From the NCBI GenBank assembly GCA_964472495.1, contig CAYYLD010000002.1, positions 1-64,000 of the forward strand: DNA of 64,000 nt. The letters run 5' to 3'. This document shows positions 49,233 to 57,941 of this stretch, one piece after another. How positions within the stretch are numbered: the stretch's first letter is position 1; every line of letters starts with the position of its first letter. Below the pieces are notes generated by a model, which did not search any database, was not told the origin of the DNA, and worked only from the letters and a program-made list of their open reading frames with translations. The stretch is from CAYXST01 sp964472495. GTDB taxonomy: Bacteria; Patescibacteriota; Minisyncoccia; Portnoybacterales; UBA2143. Position numbers and translations under genes: made by a program.

Positions 49233-50381
49233 ATGCGCATCTCTTATTCGGCCCTGGACACTTTTTCCACTTGTCCGGCCAAGTATAAATATCAATACAT
49301 TGATAAAATAGCTGTTCTTAAATCAAAAGAGTTGGTTTTCGGCACTTTGATTCATGAATGCATGCACATGTTCCACGAACCGACACGGTCAACGCCTGTT
49401 TCCGAAGATGAACTGCTCAAGTATTTCGCTGAAAAATGGGATGCTAGTGTTTACCAAAACGACCAGGAAGAATCTTTTGCCTTTCACCAAGGTGTTGCCC
49501 TGTTAAAGAAATACTATTTGCAAAATCAAGGAGCCGATTTTAATATCGTCGACTTGGAAACGCCCTTTGAGGTTCCCTTTTTAGAAAACAAGGAACTTCA
49601 CCAAATTACCGGCCGGATTGACCGGATTGACAAACTGGCTGACGGCACCTTTGAATTGATTGATTATAAAACGTCTAGGAAGATGCCTTCTCAGGAGAAT
49701 GTTGATAGAAACTTCCAGCTTTCGGTCTATTATCTGGGTATTACCAACCGCTGGCCCTCGCTCCAAAAAGAAAACAGACCGGTCAAATTATCTCTCTATT
49801 ATCTCATTCATGGTGAAAAACTTTCCACTCTCCGGACTAATCAGCAAGCTCAAGAAAGCAAAGAAAAGATTTTATCTCTAATTAGTCAAATCAAAGAAAG
49901 TGATTTTCAGCCGCGGGCTAATCCGCTTTGTTCTTGGTGTCAGTATCAACCTTATTGCCCTCTCTACAAACATAAATTTATCCAAGAACAATCCCCTGCT
50001 CCTGATGACCAGAAAATAAAAGAAGTTATTGATGAGTATTTCCAAATTAAAGATAAACAAAGTCAGGATAATCAAAGACTGAACAAATTAAAAGAAATGA
50101 TTAATCAGTATCTTAACCAGAAAGGGTTGGAACGGCTCTTTGGCCGAAACGGCCAGATTACTCGCTTGCCCCAGAAAAGATTTAGCTATAACTTTAATAA
50201 AGTGAAAGAAGTTCTGGAACCGATGGGTAAATGGAACCAGATTTTAACCATTGACCCAGCCAAATTTAAAAAGATAATTGATTCCCTGCCTTACCAGGCC
50301 AAAAAGCAAATTGACCAAGCCAAAACCTTGGAAAGAGAATTTAAGGTCATTTCAGCCAGCAAGAAATCGCTCGGAAAGTAA
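49233..50381 (+). CDS. PD-(D/E)XK nuclease of the Cas4/AddB type
   Basis: A 382-residue protein with the RecB/AddB-like nuclease core: GTLIHECMH near the N-terminus, then GRIDRID...FELIDYKTS with catalytic Asp and Lys. An iron-sulfur staple consists of one N-terminal Cys (TCPAKYKY) and three C-terminal ones (LCSWCQYQPYC). The C-terminal 120 residues are helical and lack a domain I recognise. There is no helicase or CRISPR gene nearby, so a stand-alone repair nuclease is likely. The stop codon overlaps a family B palindrome. Confidence 0.82.
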   Translation: MRISYSALDTFSTCPAKYKYQYIDKIAVLKSKELVFGTLIHECMHMFHEPTRSTPVSEDELLKYFAEKWDASVYQNDQEESFAFHQGVALLKKYYLQNQGADFNIVDLETPFEVPFLENKELHQITGRIDRIDKLADGTFELIDYKTSRKMPSQENVDRNFQLSVYYLGITNRWPSLQKENRPVKLSLYYLIHGEKLSTLRTNQQAQESKEKILSLISQIKESDFQPRANPLCSWCQYQPYCPLYKHKFIQEQSPAPDDQKIKEVIDEYFQIKDKQSQDNQRLNKLKEMINQYLNQKGLERLFGRNGQITRLPQKRFSYNFNKVKEVLEPMGKWNQILTIDPAKFKKIIDSLPYQAKKQIDQAKTLEREFKVISASKKSLGK

Positions 50382-50490
50382 TTTCAGGAGACGCAAATTT
50401 TTCTCCAGCGGAAAAATTTGCTCAGTACTCGACAAAATTTCGCCGGAGGCGAACCAAGCAATTTTGTCTCCGTATGCTCCTGAAAATTAC
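50378..50490. repeat. Family B three-stem palindromic element, copy 3
   Basis: Outer arms GTAATTTCAGGAG (50378-50390) and CTCCTGAAAATTAC (50477-50490, one bulge). Inner stem 1 GCAAATTTTTC/GGAAAAATTTGC. Inner stem 2 GACAAAATT/AATTTTGTC, capped by CGCC-GGA-GGCG and followed by AACCAAGC. The stop codon of the nuclease gene lies in the left arm. Confidence 0.7.
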
Positions 50491-50508
50491 ATTTCCTCGC
50501 TCCTGTTT

Positions 50509-50907
50509 TTAAGGTCTATAACCTGCCGGAGTATATTTATCAAAATAACCGCAGGGGGCATAGCCAGCCGCTTGGGCTTCCGCCTCGGAAGAAAACCAAA
50601 TTTGGTTTTGGGGAGAGATTTTTTTGGCCGATGGACATTCCGGCCAGTGATATTTATTGCTGTTAACACTGCCGACGAATTTCCCCTGCTCTGTTTCTTC
50701 CTGTTCTGTTTCTCCCGCTAGCCGACTGGTTTCCAAGGATTGTTCAATTGAAGCGGTCGGTCCTTGAATAACTATCGGCTCCTGACCAATTTGATGAGCA
50801 GTCAGACGACCGGCTCCAAAGCTGATTAAGGTGACTAAAACAATACCGATAGTCAGGGTTATATCAGATTGATGCTCCTTGACGAAGTTTTTAAAATTGG
50901 TTAACAT
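50509..50907 (-). CDS. Membrane-anchored Ada-type metal-binding protein
   Basis: A protein of 132 residues with one transmembrane helix (about 15-35) and an outward C-terminal domain of the small Ada-like Zn-binding type (VGSVNSNKYHWPECPSAKKI ... AGYAPCGYF), with conserved His, Cys and Cys. Such domains often sit at the end of secreted nucleases or stand alone; the role is unknown. Start ATG 50907 is chosen; a TTG at 50925 would add six residues. Divergent from rpmA. Confidence 0.65.
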   Translation of the reverse strand: MLTNFKNFVKEHQSDITLTIGIVLVTLISFGAGRLTAHQIGQEPIVIQGPTASIEQSLETSRLAGETEQEETEQGKFVGSVNSNKYHWPECPSAKKISPQNQIWFSSEAEAQAAGYAPCGYFDKYTPAGYRP

Positions 50908-50965
50908 TATTTCATAAGGGTTCAACTCTCAAGTTAACCTGATGGCTGAACTCTACAAACGAATC

Positions 50966-51241
50966 ATGTCTAAAACTAAATCGGCCGGTTCAACATCGCT
51001 CGGCCGAGATTCTCAACCAAAATATTTAGGAGTCAAATTATTCGGCGGCCAGTCAGCCCAGCCGGGCAGTATTATTGTCCGCCAAAGAGGCAGTAAATTT
51101 AGAGCTGGTAAAAACGTCCGCCGCGGTAACGATGATACCCTTTACGCTATCGCTAAAGGGGCGGTTAAATTTATCACTAAGAAAGTTAAGCGCTTTGACG
51201 GTTCCCGTCGAGTGGTCAAGGTGGTTAATGTAGAACCTTAA
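50966..51241 (+). CDS. rpmA: 50S ribosomal protein L27
   Basis: L27 reaches toward the peptidyl transferase centre. TKSAGSTSLGRDSQPKYLGVKLFGGQ and VRQRGSKFRAGKNVRRGNDDTLYA are diagnostic. ATG 50966 gives MSKTKSAG, the normal mature-type N-terminus; ATG 50942 would add MAELYKRI. Usually follows rplU, but rplU is at 23.8 kb here. No Shine-Dalgarno sequence. Confidence 0.93.
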   Translation: MSKTKSAGSTSLGRDSQPKYLGVKLFGGQSAQPGSIIVRQRGSKFRAGKNVRRGNDDTLYAIAKGAVKFITKKVKRFDGSRRVVKVVNVEP

Positions 51242-51271
51242 TTTTTAAAAAATTTTTGAGAGGAGGCAGAA

Positions 51272-51628
51272 ATGGAGGGAGGGATTTTTATCACGGACAG
51301 AGTAAACGGTAAACTCTTCGCCGACAGAATTGTTATAAAAAGTGACGGCCGGGTAAGAAAAATAAAACTCAAGGAGTGGATAGAAGGAAAGATAGAAGTC
51401 CTCGCTAAATCTGACACATTTGACAAGCTTGTCTGCGTGGTCGTTGAAAATAAGTCTCTGAAAATTGCTTTCCGTTTAAAGGATATTAGACCGGGATTGG
51501 AAAGAAAGACAACCGGCCAGGACTTTTATTCCGGCAAATTTGTTCCTTGGGTATGTGCTCTTATTAGTTTTGGCCAAGAAACATCTCTTAAAGAAAAAAT
51601 GGAAAAAGCGATTGCCGGGATTGATTAA
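51272..51628 (+). CDS. Hypothetical protein, 118 aa
   Basis: A soluble protein with a predicted beta-rich N-terminal half (GGIFITDRVNGKLFADRIVI) and a helical end; no recognised domain. It has a consensus GAGGAGG seven bases before the ATG and an intrinsic terminator after it. Another member of the orphan set with this layout. It may also be read through from rpmA 30 bases upstream. Confidence 0.6.
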   Translation: MEGGIFITDRVNGKLFADRIVIKSDGRVRKIKLKEWIEGKIEVLAKSDTFDKLVCVVVENKSLKIAFRLKDIRPGLERKTTGQDFYSGKFVPWVCALISFGQETSLKEKMEKAIAGID

Positions 51629-51653
51629 ATCCTAAACTGATTAAATCACGAAG

Positions 51654-51684
51654 AAGAGATCTCTTATCAGAGACCTCTTTTTTA
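51654..51684 (+). terminator. Intrinsic terminator
   Basis: Stem AAGAGATCTCT/AGAGACCTCTT (51654-51664 with 51669-51679, one mismatch), followed by TTTTTATTT. It ends the 118-aa gene and reaches the convergent pyrG stop. Confidence 0.75.
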
Positions 51685-53304
51685 TTTCATTCCTGCCTTA
51701 ACAAACTCTCTAAATAGAGGGTGAGGCCGTAAGGGCCGCGATTTGAACTCCGGATGAAATTGGGTAGCCACAAAAAACGGATGGTTTTTAAACTCAATTA
51801 TCTCTACTAAATTCTTTTCCGGATTAATGCCAGCCATAATCATCCCCTTCTCCTCTAAAATATCTCTAAAATCATTATTCAATTCATAGCGATGACGATG
51901 TCGTTCCAGAACCTCCTGGCGTCTATAGGCCTGACGGGCTCGGCTGTTTTTGATCAGCCGACATCGATAAGTCCCTAAACGCATTGAACCGCCGTAACGC
52001 TTATCCTGAAGATTAATTTTTTGTTCCGGCATTATATCAATAACCGGATATTTTGTCGTTGGATTGATTTCGGTGGTATGGGCCCCTTTTAGCCGACAAA
52101 CATTTCGAGCAAACTCAACCACGGCTAATTGCATCCCATAACAAAGTCCCAGATAAGGGATTTTATTCTTCCGGCAAAATTCAATCGTTTTAATCTTACC
52201 TTCGGTCCCCCGTTCTCCATAGCCACCCGGGACAATTACCCCATCAAGTTTTTTTAACTCTTTAATTTTTTGCGGCGACCTTTCATATTCTTCTGAGTTC
52301 AGCCAGTGAATTCTTGCTTTCCTTTGATGATGCCAAGCGGCGTGTTTAACCGCCTCAATCACCGAAATATAAGAATCAGAGAGAATAAAATTCCCCGTAC
52401 TAAAATATTTACCAACAATACCGATATTAACCTGTTTGTTGGCGTTTTTAATGGTCTTAACTAAATTTTGCCAATTTCCTAAATTTTTTTTTCTTGATTT
52501 TAAGCCGAATTGGCTCAAGATTTTCTGGCCGATTTTGTCTTTCTCGAAATTTATTGGTACCTCATAAATGATTTGGATATCCGGAGCGGAAATAACGTGG
52601 GACTGTTCCAGATTACAAAAAATAGAGATTTTCCTTTTTCTTGGTTCGTCCAGCGGATATTCCGAGCGAGCAATAATAAAATCAGGCTGAATACCGGCCG
52701 AATTGAGGGTCCGGACGGCTGATTGAGTCGGCTTGGTCTTCATTTCCCCAATCTTTTTTGGCACAGGCAGATAACTGACTAAAATAAAAAGAACATCCTG
52801 GGGATGTTCTAAATGAAGCATTCTGGCCGCCTCCAGAAACAAAACATTTTGATATTCGCCAACCGTGCCGCCGATTTCGATGAGGACAAAATCAGCTTGT
52901 TCCTTCTTGGCTACCCGGCTAATCCGCCTAATCACTTCTTCGGGGATATGAGGAACCACCTCCACACATTTCCCCTCATAGCCTAGATTCCGTTCTCTTT
53001 GAATAACCGTCTCGTAAACTCGGCCAGTGGTTATATAATTATCAGTGTATAAATCCTGGTTTAAAAATCTTTCGTAGTTGCCAATGTCTTGGTCTGTTTC
53101 GATGCCGTCCTCGGTAACAAAGACCTCGCCATGTTCAATCGGATTCATTGTTCCGGCATCAACATTGATGTAGGGATCAATTTTGATGGCCGCTACCTGA
53201 TACCCTTTACTTTGGAGAATTCTGCCGATAGAAGCCGTGGCAATTCCCTTGCCGATGCCTGACATTACCCCTCCCATCACAAAAATGTATCTTGTCTTCG
53301 GCAT
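51682..53304 (-). CDS. pyrG: CTP synthase
   Basis: Converts UTP to CTP with glutamine or ammonia. 540 residues: synthetase domain (IFVMGGVMSGIGKGIATASI, IKIDPYINVDAGTMNPIEHG) and a class I glutamine amidotransferase domain with nucleophile Cys in YLGLCYGMQ and the His/Glu pair in TQFHPEF. First gene after rplI in a minus-strand run. One of the few biosynthetic enzymes in the window. Confidence 0.96.
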   Translation of the reverse strand: MPKTRYIFVMGGVMSGIGKGIATASIGRILQSKGYQVAAIKIDPYINVDAGTMNPIEHGEVFVTEDGIETDQDIGNYERFLNQDLYTDNYITTGRVYETVIQRERNLGYEGKCVEVVPHIPEEVIRRISRVAKKEQADFVLIEIGGTVGEYQNVLFLEAARMLHLEHPQDVLFILVSYLPVPKKIGEMKTKPTQSAVRTLNSAGIQPDFIIARSEYPLDEPRKRKISIFCNLEQSHVISAPDIQIIYEVPINFEKDKIGQKILSQFGLKSRKKNLGNWQNLVKTIKNANKQVNIGIVGKYFSTGNFILSDSYISVIEAVKHAAWHHQRKARIHWLNSEEYERSPQKIKELKKLDGVIVPGGYGERGTEGKIKTIEFCRKNKIPYLGLCYGMQLAVVEFARNVCRLKGAHTTEINPTTKYPVIDIMPEQKINLQDKRYGGSMRLGTYRCRLIKNSRARQAYRRQEVLERHRHRYELNNDFRDILEEKGMIMAGINPEKNLVEIIEFKNHPFFVATQFHPEFKSRPLRPHPLFREFVKAGMK

Positions 53305-53306
53305 AG

Positions 53307-53771
53307 CTATTTTAAAGACTTATCTTTGTCCTCTTCTATGACAATAATTTTTATCTTAGTTTCTAAATTGTGAGGAAATTCAATAGTTGCCCCATATTCG
53401 CCTATTTCCTTGATTGGCTCATCTAATTTAATCTGTTCTTTTTTTATCTCAAATCCCTGCTCTTTAATCTTTTCGGCGATTTGACTAGTGGTGACCGCCC
53501 CGAAAAGTTTACCTTCTTCAGCTACTTTGGCGGTTATTTCTAATTCCAAACCATCTATTTGACTGGCTATTTCTTGATACATCTTTAATTCTTCCTCGGC
53601 TTTTTCGGCTCCAATTTTCTTTTCTTCCTCTAATTTAACCAGTTCTGATTTAGTCGCCAAAACAGCCAATTTATTGGGAATTAAATAATTACGGCCGTAA
53701 CCATCAGCCACTTTTTTAACTTCACCTTTTCGGCCTAATTTTTCTACATCTTTAAGAAGGATTACTTTCAT
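53307..53771 (-). CDS. rplI: 50S ribosomal protein L9
   Basis: L9 has two RNA-binding domains joined by a long helix. MKVILLKDVEKLGRKGEVKKVADGYGRNYLIP is the N-terminal domain, cited here only by its ends; the connecting helix is charged; the C-terminal domain contains GKLFGAVT. 154 residues, normal. It is two bases from pyrG. L9 is absent in some Patescibacteria lineages, so its presence is a useful marker. Confidence 0.94.
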   Translation of the reverse strand: MKVILLKDVEKLGRKGEVKKVADGYGRNYLIPNKLAVLATKSELVKLEEEKKIGAEKAEEELKMYQEIASQIDGLELEITAKVAEEGKLFGAVTTSQIAEKIKEQGFEIKKEQIKLDEPIKEIGEYGATIEFPHNLETKIKIIVIEEDKDKSLK

Positions 53772-53781
53772 AATTATTTTT

Positions 53782-54057
53782 TTAATATTTTATCTCAAAA
53801 TTATTAAACCGACCAGTCGCCTCCTGCCACTGAATATCTATTTTATCCACTTTGGCTATGATAGGTCCATTATAACACCATTTGATTAATTTTTCCAAAT
53901 CTTCTTGTTCCCCTTCGGCGACTACCTTGACCGTCCCATCTTCTTGATTGCTGACCCAGCCGATTAGGCCTAACTTCTTGGCCCGCCGCCGGGTGGAGTC
54001 CCGAAAAAAGACTCCCTGCACCCGCCCGTGGATTATAAGTATTACTCGTTCTTTCAT
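53782..54057 (-). CDS. Acylphosphatase
   Basis: A 91-residue ferredoxin-like-fold enzyme that hydrolyses acyl phosphates. The signature GRVQGVFFRDSTRRRAKKLG gives the catalytic Arg; the usual Asn equivalent is in GWVSNQEDGTVKVVAEG. It lies one base from a glycosyltransferase gene and ten from rplI. Confident by motif. Confidence 0.9.
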   Translation of the reverse strand: MKERVILIIHGRVQGVFFRDSTRRRAKKLGLIGWVSNQEDGTVKVVAEGEQEDLEKLIKWCYNGPIIAKVDKIDIQWQEATGRFNNFEIKY

Positions 54058-54058
54058 A

Positions 54059-55252
54059 TTAATTTTGTGAGGTCAAAGACAACAGATAGTCCCTGTTTTT
54101 AAAGAATTGGCTGGCCTGTTTCTGAATCAATTTTTCTGATTCTTTTTGATTCTTAAGATGATTTTCTTTAATGGCCGAAGCCATCCGGCCGAAATAAAGA
54201 GAACGTAATAGTTTGATAGTTAAATCTTTTTCAGGTTTAACCCGATAAAGATAGAACAACTGATAGACTATTTTTGACCAGAAATCAGGACTTATCTCTA
54301 AAGATTTCTCTTTGAGAAACATCATCTCCAGAGGGCCCCTAATTTCCGAAGGCAGATATTTCTTAAGTTTTCCATAATAATTGGGAAAATCAGCCAGGGC
54401 TGTTTCTTCAATTTCTTTATAATCAATCGGCGGCAATTTTTGAAAACTAATCTTACCGCCGACTCGACAAACTAAAGGCGGTTTTTTCAAGCTTATTTCT
54501 TTCCGCCACAAATCTTTATAATTGTCTAAAAAACTAAAAAAGGTTTCAGCTACCTCCAAAAACATATTATCTAATTTAAGCAAACTGGGGTTATGAATTT
54601 TTGAACCCAAACCAACCTGTCCCAATTTAAAACCATCCTTAACTGCCTGGCTGGTCATAAAAATATCAATCCCATAACCCTTGGCTGTTGGCGGCCACTC
54701 CTGACTGAGCCAATAATTAATCATCTTTGAAGAAAAACTCATATCACCGCCGATTGGCTGACGGATATTATATCCCAAAAGTCCGTAAATTAATGGGTAA
54801 ACCAAATGATTGGTAATTGAACCATCATATTTATGGCGATGATAAATCGGCGTGATAAAATCGTAGCCCTGACCAATTGGTTCTAAGAAGCACTTAATCC
54901 ATTTGGCCTTGATACTTTTAATATCAGCGTCAACGGTCATCGCTCCTTCGGCGCCTAAATCTTTAACCTTTATAAATAAATTTTTAAGATTATTTCCCTT
55001 GCCTCGCTGACCGCTGGGGGTGGAAATATAGATTTTCGGATTTTTTGTTTTGGTGGCTAAAAAAACTCTACCGGTATTATCGGGAGAGTCATTATCACTA
55101 TTGATGATAACCGCCTTTTGACGGTCAAAATATTTAGTCAATCCCTGATCAACCTTCTTAGTGACTAAAGCAATATTGTCGGCTTCATTAAGCGAAGGGA
55201 TACCGACAACAATTTCAGCTTTTTTTATTTTATCCGGATTATCTTCTATCAT
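54059..55252 (-). CDS. Glycosyltransferase, GT-A, glucosyl/mannosylglycerate-synthase-like
   Basis: A 397-residue GT-A enzyme. The nucleotide-sugar fold begins VVGIPSLNEADNI, the DxD-like metal motif is VDADIKSI, and QPIGGDMSF plus GYGIDIFM resemble GT78/GT81 enzymes that make mannosyl- or glucosyl-(3-phospho)glycerate solutes. A phosphatase partner is not evident. ATG 55252 is preferred over TTG 55270. The acceptor is not certain, and a lipid- or wall-linked acceptor is also possible. Confidence 0.65.
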   Translation of the reverse strand: MIEDNPDKIKKAEIVVGIPSLNEADNIALVTKKVDQGLTKYFDRQKAVIINSDNDSPDNTGRVFLATKTKNPKIYISTPSGQRGKGNNLKNLFIKVKDLGAEGAMTVDADIKSIKAKWIKCFLEPIGQGYDFITPIYHRHKYDGSITNHLVYPLIYGLLGYNIRQPIGGDMSFSSKMINYWLSQEWPPTAKGYGIDIFMTSQAVKDGFKLGQVGLGSKIHNPSLLKLDNMFLEVAETFFSFLDNYKDLWRKEISLKKPPLVCRVGGKISFQKLPPIDYKEIEETALADFPNYYGKLKKYLPSEIRGPLEMMFLKEKSLEISPDFWSKIVYQLFYLYRVKPEKDLTIKLLRSLYFGRMASAIKENHLKNQKESEKLIQKQASQFFKNRDYLLSLTSQN

Positions 55253-55305
55253 TTTGAGACGACACTCCAATCTTATATATCAAAAACCAGACCTGACCTA
55301 AAAGA

Positions 55306-56514
55306 TTAACGATTAATTTCCTCCATTAATACTTCCAGGGCCTTGTCCAGTTGAGGATCGCGCATCTCATTAATATCTTCATCAGTCAGTTTTATCTCAA
55401 CATCGGGGGTAATCCCCTCTTCGCAAATGCTTAAGCCAGCCGGCGTCAGCCATTTAGCTACCGTAATCTTGATACTGGAACCATCTTTTAATTTTTCCAA
55501 CTGCTGAACCGAACCCTTGCCAAAGGTCTTCTGACCAATAATCTTAATCTCTTTAATATCTCTTAAGGCGCCGGCTAAAATTTCCGAAGCCGAAGCCGAG
55601 CCCTCGTTGACTAAAATAACTGTCGGTAACCCGGCTAAGGCATTATAACCTTCGCTCCGATGTTCGTTTCTCTGACTATTGCCAAAGTCCTCGGCAACGA
55701 CCAGCTCTCCCTTGGGCAAAAACCAGCTGACTATATCAACGGCCACCTCTAAATAACCGCCTGGATTATTGCGAACATCTAAAATTAATCCTTTGGCCTG
55801 GGCGTCTAAAATCTGGTTAACTACTTTCTCAAATTCCTTGGGAGCATTTTCAGTAAAATGATAAAACTGAATATAGGCTATATTTTCTTCTTTCATTTCC
55901 CATTTAATAATGGGGATTTTAATTGTCCCCCGAGTAATCTTTATCTCCTTGGTCTCATCCCATTCGTCCCGCATGACTAATAAAAATACTTCTGTATTCT
56001 TCGGTCCCCTGATTAAATTAACTGCCTCATCAAGAGTCAAATCAGCTGTCAAAGTGTCATCTATTTTAAGAATTTTATCGCCGGCTCGCAAACCGGCTTC
56101 CTGAGCAGGCATTCCTTCTAAAGGAGAAATAATGGTTAAAACTCCTTTGCGCATACCGATTTCGGCGCCAATCCCTTCAAAACTGCCGCCCATATCATCA
56201 ATAAATTTCTTGCTTTCGGTCGGTTCCATGAAGACTGAATAAGGGTCATCTAGAGATTTAAGCAAGCCAGAAATAGCTCCATAGATCATACCTTGACGGT
56301 TTAAATTATCCCGGTCGACATATTTCTCTTCAATAAGATGCCATGCATCCCAAAACAAACCAAAATCAACCAACGGTGGTTGGCCCAACTGTTTATTGGT
56401 TAACCCCTCTATTTTTTCAATCGAGGGCTGGCTGGACTGACCGACAAAAAAACCAAGGCCGAAAATAACCGCTAATAAGACAGCTAAAATGGATAAAGAA
56501 ATGTACTTTTTCAT
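55306..56514 (-). CDS. ctpA: C-terminal processing protease (S41)
   Basis: A 402-residue periplasmic or outer-face Ser protease. N-terminal membrane helix (5-25), PDZ domain (FEGIGAEIGMRKGVLTI to ILKIDDTL), then the tail-specific protease domain with Ser in GSASASEILAGAL and Lys in TFGKGSVQQL. It cuts exported proteins at the C-terminus. Divergent from the 148-aa gene; the intergenic region has a consensus promoter on the plus strand. Confidence 0.93.
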   Translation of the reverse strand: MKKYISLSILAVLLAVIFGLGFFVGQSSQPSIEKIEGLTNKQLGQPPLVDFGLFWDAWHLIEEKYVDRDNLNRQGMIYGAISGLLKSLDDPYSVFMEPTESKKFIDDMGGSFEGIGAEIGMRKGVLTIISPLEGMPAQEAGLRAGDKILKIDDTLTADLTLDEAVNLIRGPKNTEVFLLVMRDEWDETKEIKITRGTIKIPIIKWEMKEENIAYIQFYHFTENAPKEFEKVVNQILDAQAKGLILDVRNNPGGYLEVAVDIVSWFLPKGELVVAEDFGNSQRNEHRSEGYNALAGLPTVILVNEGSASASEILAGALRDIKEIKIIGQKTFGKGSVQQLEKLKDGSSIKITVAKWLTPAGLSICEEGITPDVEIKLTDEDINEMRDPQLDKALEVLMEEINR

Positions 56515-56520
56515 CTTATA

Positions 56521-56548
56521 TTGACAAATTTATCAAATGTTATATAAT
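56521..56548 (+). promoter_or_regulatory. Promoter for the 148-aa membrane protein gene
   Basis: TTGACA (56521-56526), 16 bases, TATAAT (56543-56548). Both hexamers are consensus. GGGAGGTG precedes ATG 56590. Confidence 0.75.
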
Positions 56549-56589
56549 TCGAAATAATAGTTCTTAAAATCAAAAGAGGGAGGTGAAAG

Positions 56590-57036
56590 ATGGCAAAATT
56601 AATCAGTAGTAGTTTTCTGGTAACTGTGGTAACTCTGGGAATTTTCTTCATTAGTTCGGTTTTTACTCGTCAGGCTTTTTGGGTTACTCTTCCGGTCATC
56701 ATTGTTCTTATCTGGCTCTGCAAATTTCTTAGAGAAAACGTAGACAAAGATATATTTGAATTGTCGTTAGCGGTGGCCGGTATGGCTTTCCTGGTCGCTT
56801 TCGGCATTGTCTTGACTTACTCTTCCTGGCCGGTGATTTCTCCCGACTATCTTTCCTATTATTTTTCGGCCTTCGTCGTTTCTTTGCTTCTCTTGCTCTC
56901 GTTAATTTACTTTATCAAAATATACTATATTGACGAGCTGGAAGCGTCTACCGGCCTGGACAAACACGGGATAGAATCGGCTCTATCTATAGAGGGAATT
57001 ACTATCCTCGTCTGCCTTTTCTATCTTCCCTTCTAG
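56590..57036 (+). CDS. Small membrane protein of unknown function
   Basis: A 148-residue protein with four transmembrane helices (about 8-24, 29-47, 60-79, 92-114) and a hydrophobic end. No recognised family. Consensus promoter, strong Shine-Dalgarno sequence and an own terminator, again the orphan-gene layout, on the opposite strand from the surrounding envelope genes. Confidence 0.6.
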   Translation: MAKLISSSFLVTVVTLGIFFISSVFTRQAFWVTLPVIIVLIWLCKFLRENVDKDIFELSLAVAGMAFLVAFGIVLTYSSWPVISPDYLSYYFSAFVVSLLLLLSLIYFIKIYYIDELEASTGLDKHGIESALSIEGITILVCLFYLPF

Positions 57037-57059
57037 GGCTCGGCTAATCGGGTCTCCTA

Positions 57060-57935
57060 TCAAGGGGTTGTCTTAATCAGATAACCCCTCTTTTTATTCC
57101 GAGGATGTCTATTTAAGACGTAAGACGCGGTTTTTAAATCTATCCCCTTGGAGTGGCGCCATTTCCAAAAGTATTTCAGAGCGCTGATAATGTGCAGGCG
57201 GGTATATTTATTGAGCAAAATATCCAAAAAGCCGCCCCATTTCTTACTGGCTCGATAATAATAATGAGCCATCTGGGCCGTCGGATAACAAACTACCTGA
57301 TAACCATTCTGCCAAAAACGACGACACCAATCAGTATCTTCTAAATACATAAAAAAACGTTCATCTAATAAACCGACCTTTTCAATCGCCTCTCGCCTGA
57401 CCAACATAGCTGAACCTTGCAGCCAATTAACCGGTTGAGGGGAAGAAAAATCTTCTTCTTGGATTAAAAACTGCTTTATTTTTTGCTTACCCCAGTTTAA
57501 TTTACCTAAGAAAGTCCGTCGGGCAATAATCGCTCCTAAGCTGGGAAAACGGAAACAGGAATTTTGGACCTGATTGCTAAAAGTCAATAATTGAGGACCA
57601 ACTATACCAACATCCGGATGCTGCTCCAAATACTCCCGTAAACGACCAATCGATTCTTTAAGAACAATAATGTCAGCGTTGAGAATTAAGATATAATTTC
57701 CTTGAGCTGCTTTAATCCCTTCATTAACAATTTTAGCATAACCAATATTCTTTGAAAAAGAGATAAATCTGACCGCTGGAAATTTCTCCTTAATTAATTC
57801 TTGGGTTTCCGGCTCAGCCCGGCTATCAACAATAATTATTTCATACTTAAATTGACCGATATTTTCTTCAATCGACTTTAAGCAGAGTTTTAACAAAACC
57901 GGTGTCCGATGATGAGTGATAAGGATTGAAAGCAT
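57060..57935 (-). CDS. GT2 glycosyltransferase (rhamnosyltransferase-like)
   Basis: A 291-residue inverting GT-A enzyme. MLSILITHHRTPVLLKLCL is the nucleotide-sugar start, LILNADIIVL holds the DxD-type motif, and GLLDERFFMYLEDTDWCRRF is the ED-motif of GT2 rhamnosyltransferase-like enzymes. No membrane helices. It is the last gene of the minus-strand polysaccharide cluster, and its final codons overlap the terminator of the convergent gene. Confidence 0.85.
   Translation of the reverse strand: MLSILITHHRTPVLLKLCLKSIEENIGQFKYEIIIVDSRAEPETQELIKEKFPAVRFISFSKNIGYAKIVNEGIKAAQGNYILILNADIIVLKESIGRLREYLEQHPDVGIVGPQLLTFSNQVQNSCFRFPSLGAIIARRTFLGKLNWGKQKIKQFLIQEEDFSSPQPVNWLQGSAMLVRREAIEKVGLLDERFFMYLEDTDWCRRFWQNGYQVVCYPTAQMAHYYYRASKKWGGFLDILLNKYTRLHIISALKYFWKWRHSKGIDLKTASYVLNRHPRNKKRGYLIKTTP
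57063..57095 (+). terminator. Intrinsic terminator
   Basis: Stem AGGGGTT/AACCCCT (57063-57069 with 57083-57089), followed by CTTTTTATT. It ends the 148-aa gene and overlaps the 3' end of the convergent GT2 gene. Confidence 0.7.
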
Positions 57936-57941
57936 AATTAT

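Noticed and set aside
48198..50381. Xer recombinase plus Cas4-like nuclease as part of a CRISPR locus or mobile island
   Set aside because: No repeat-spacer array or other cas genes are present, and the recombinase matches housekeeping Xer proteins.
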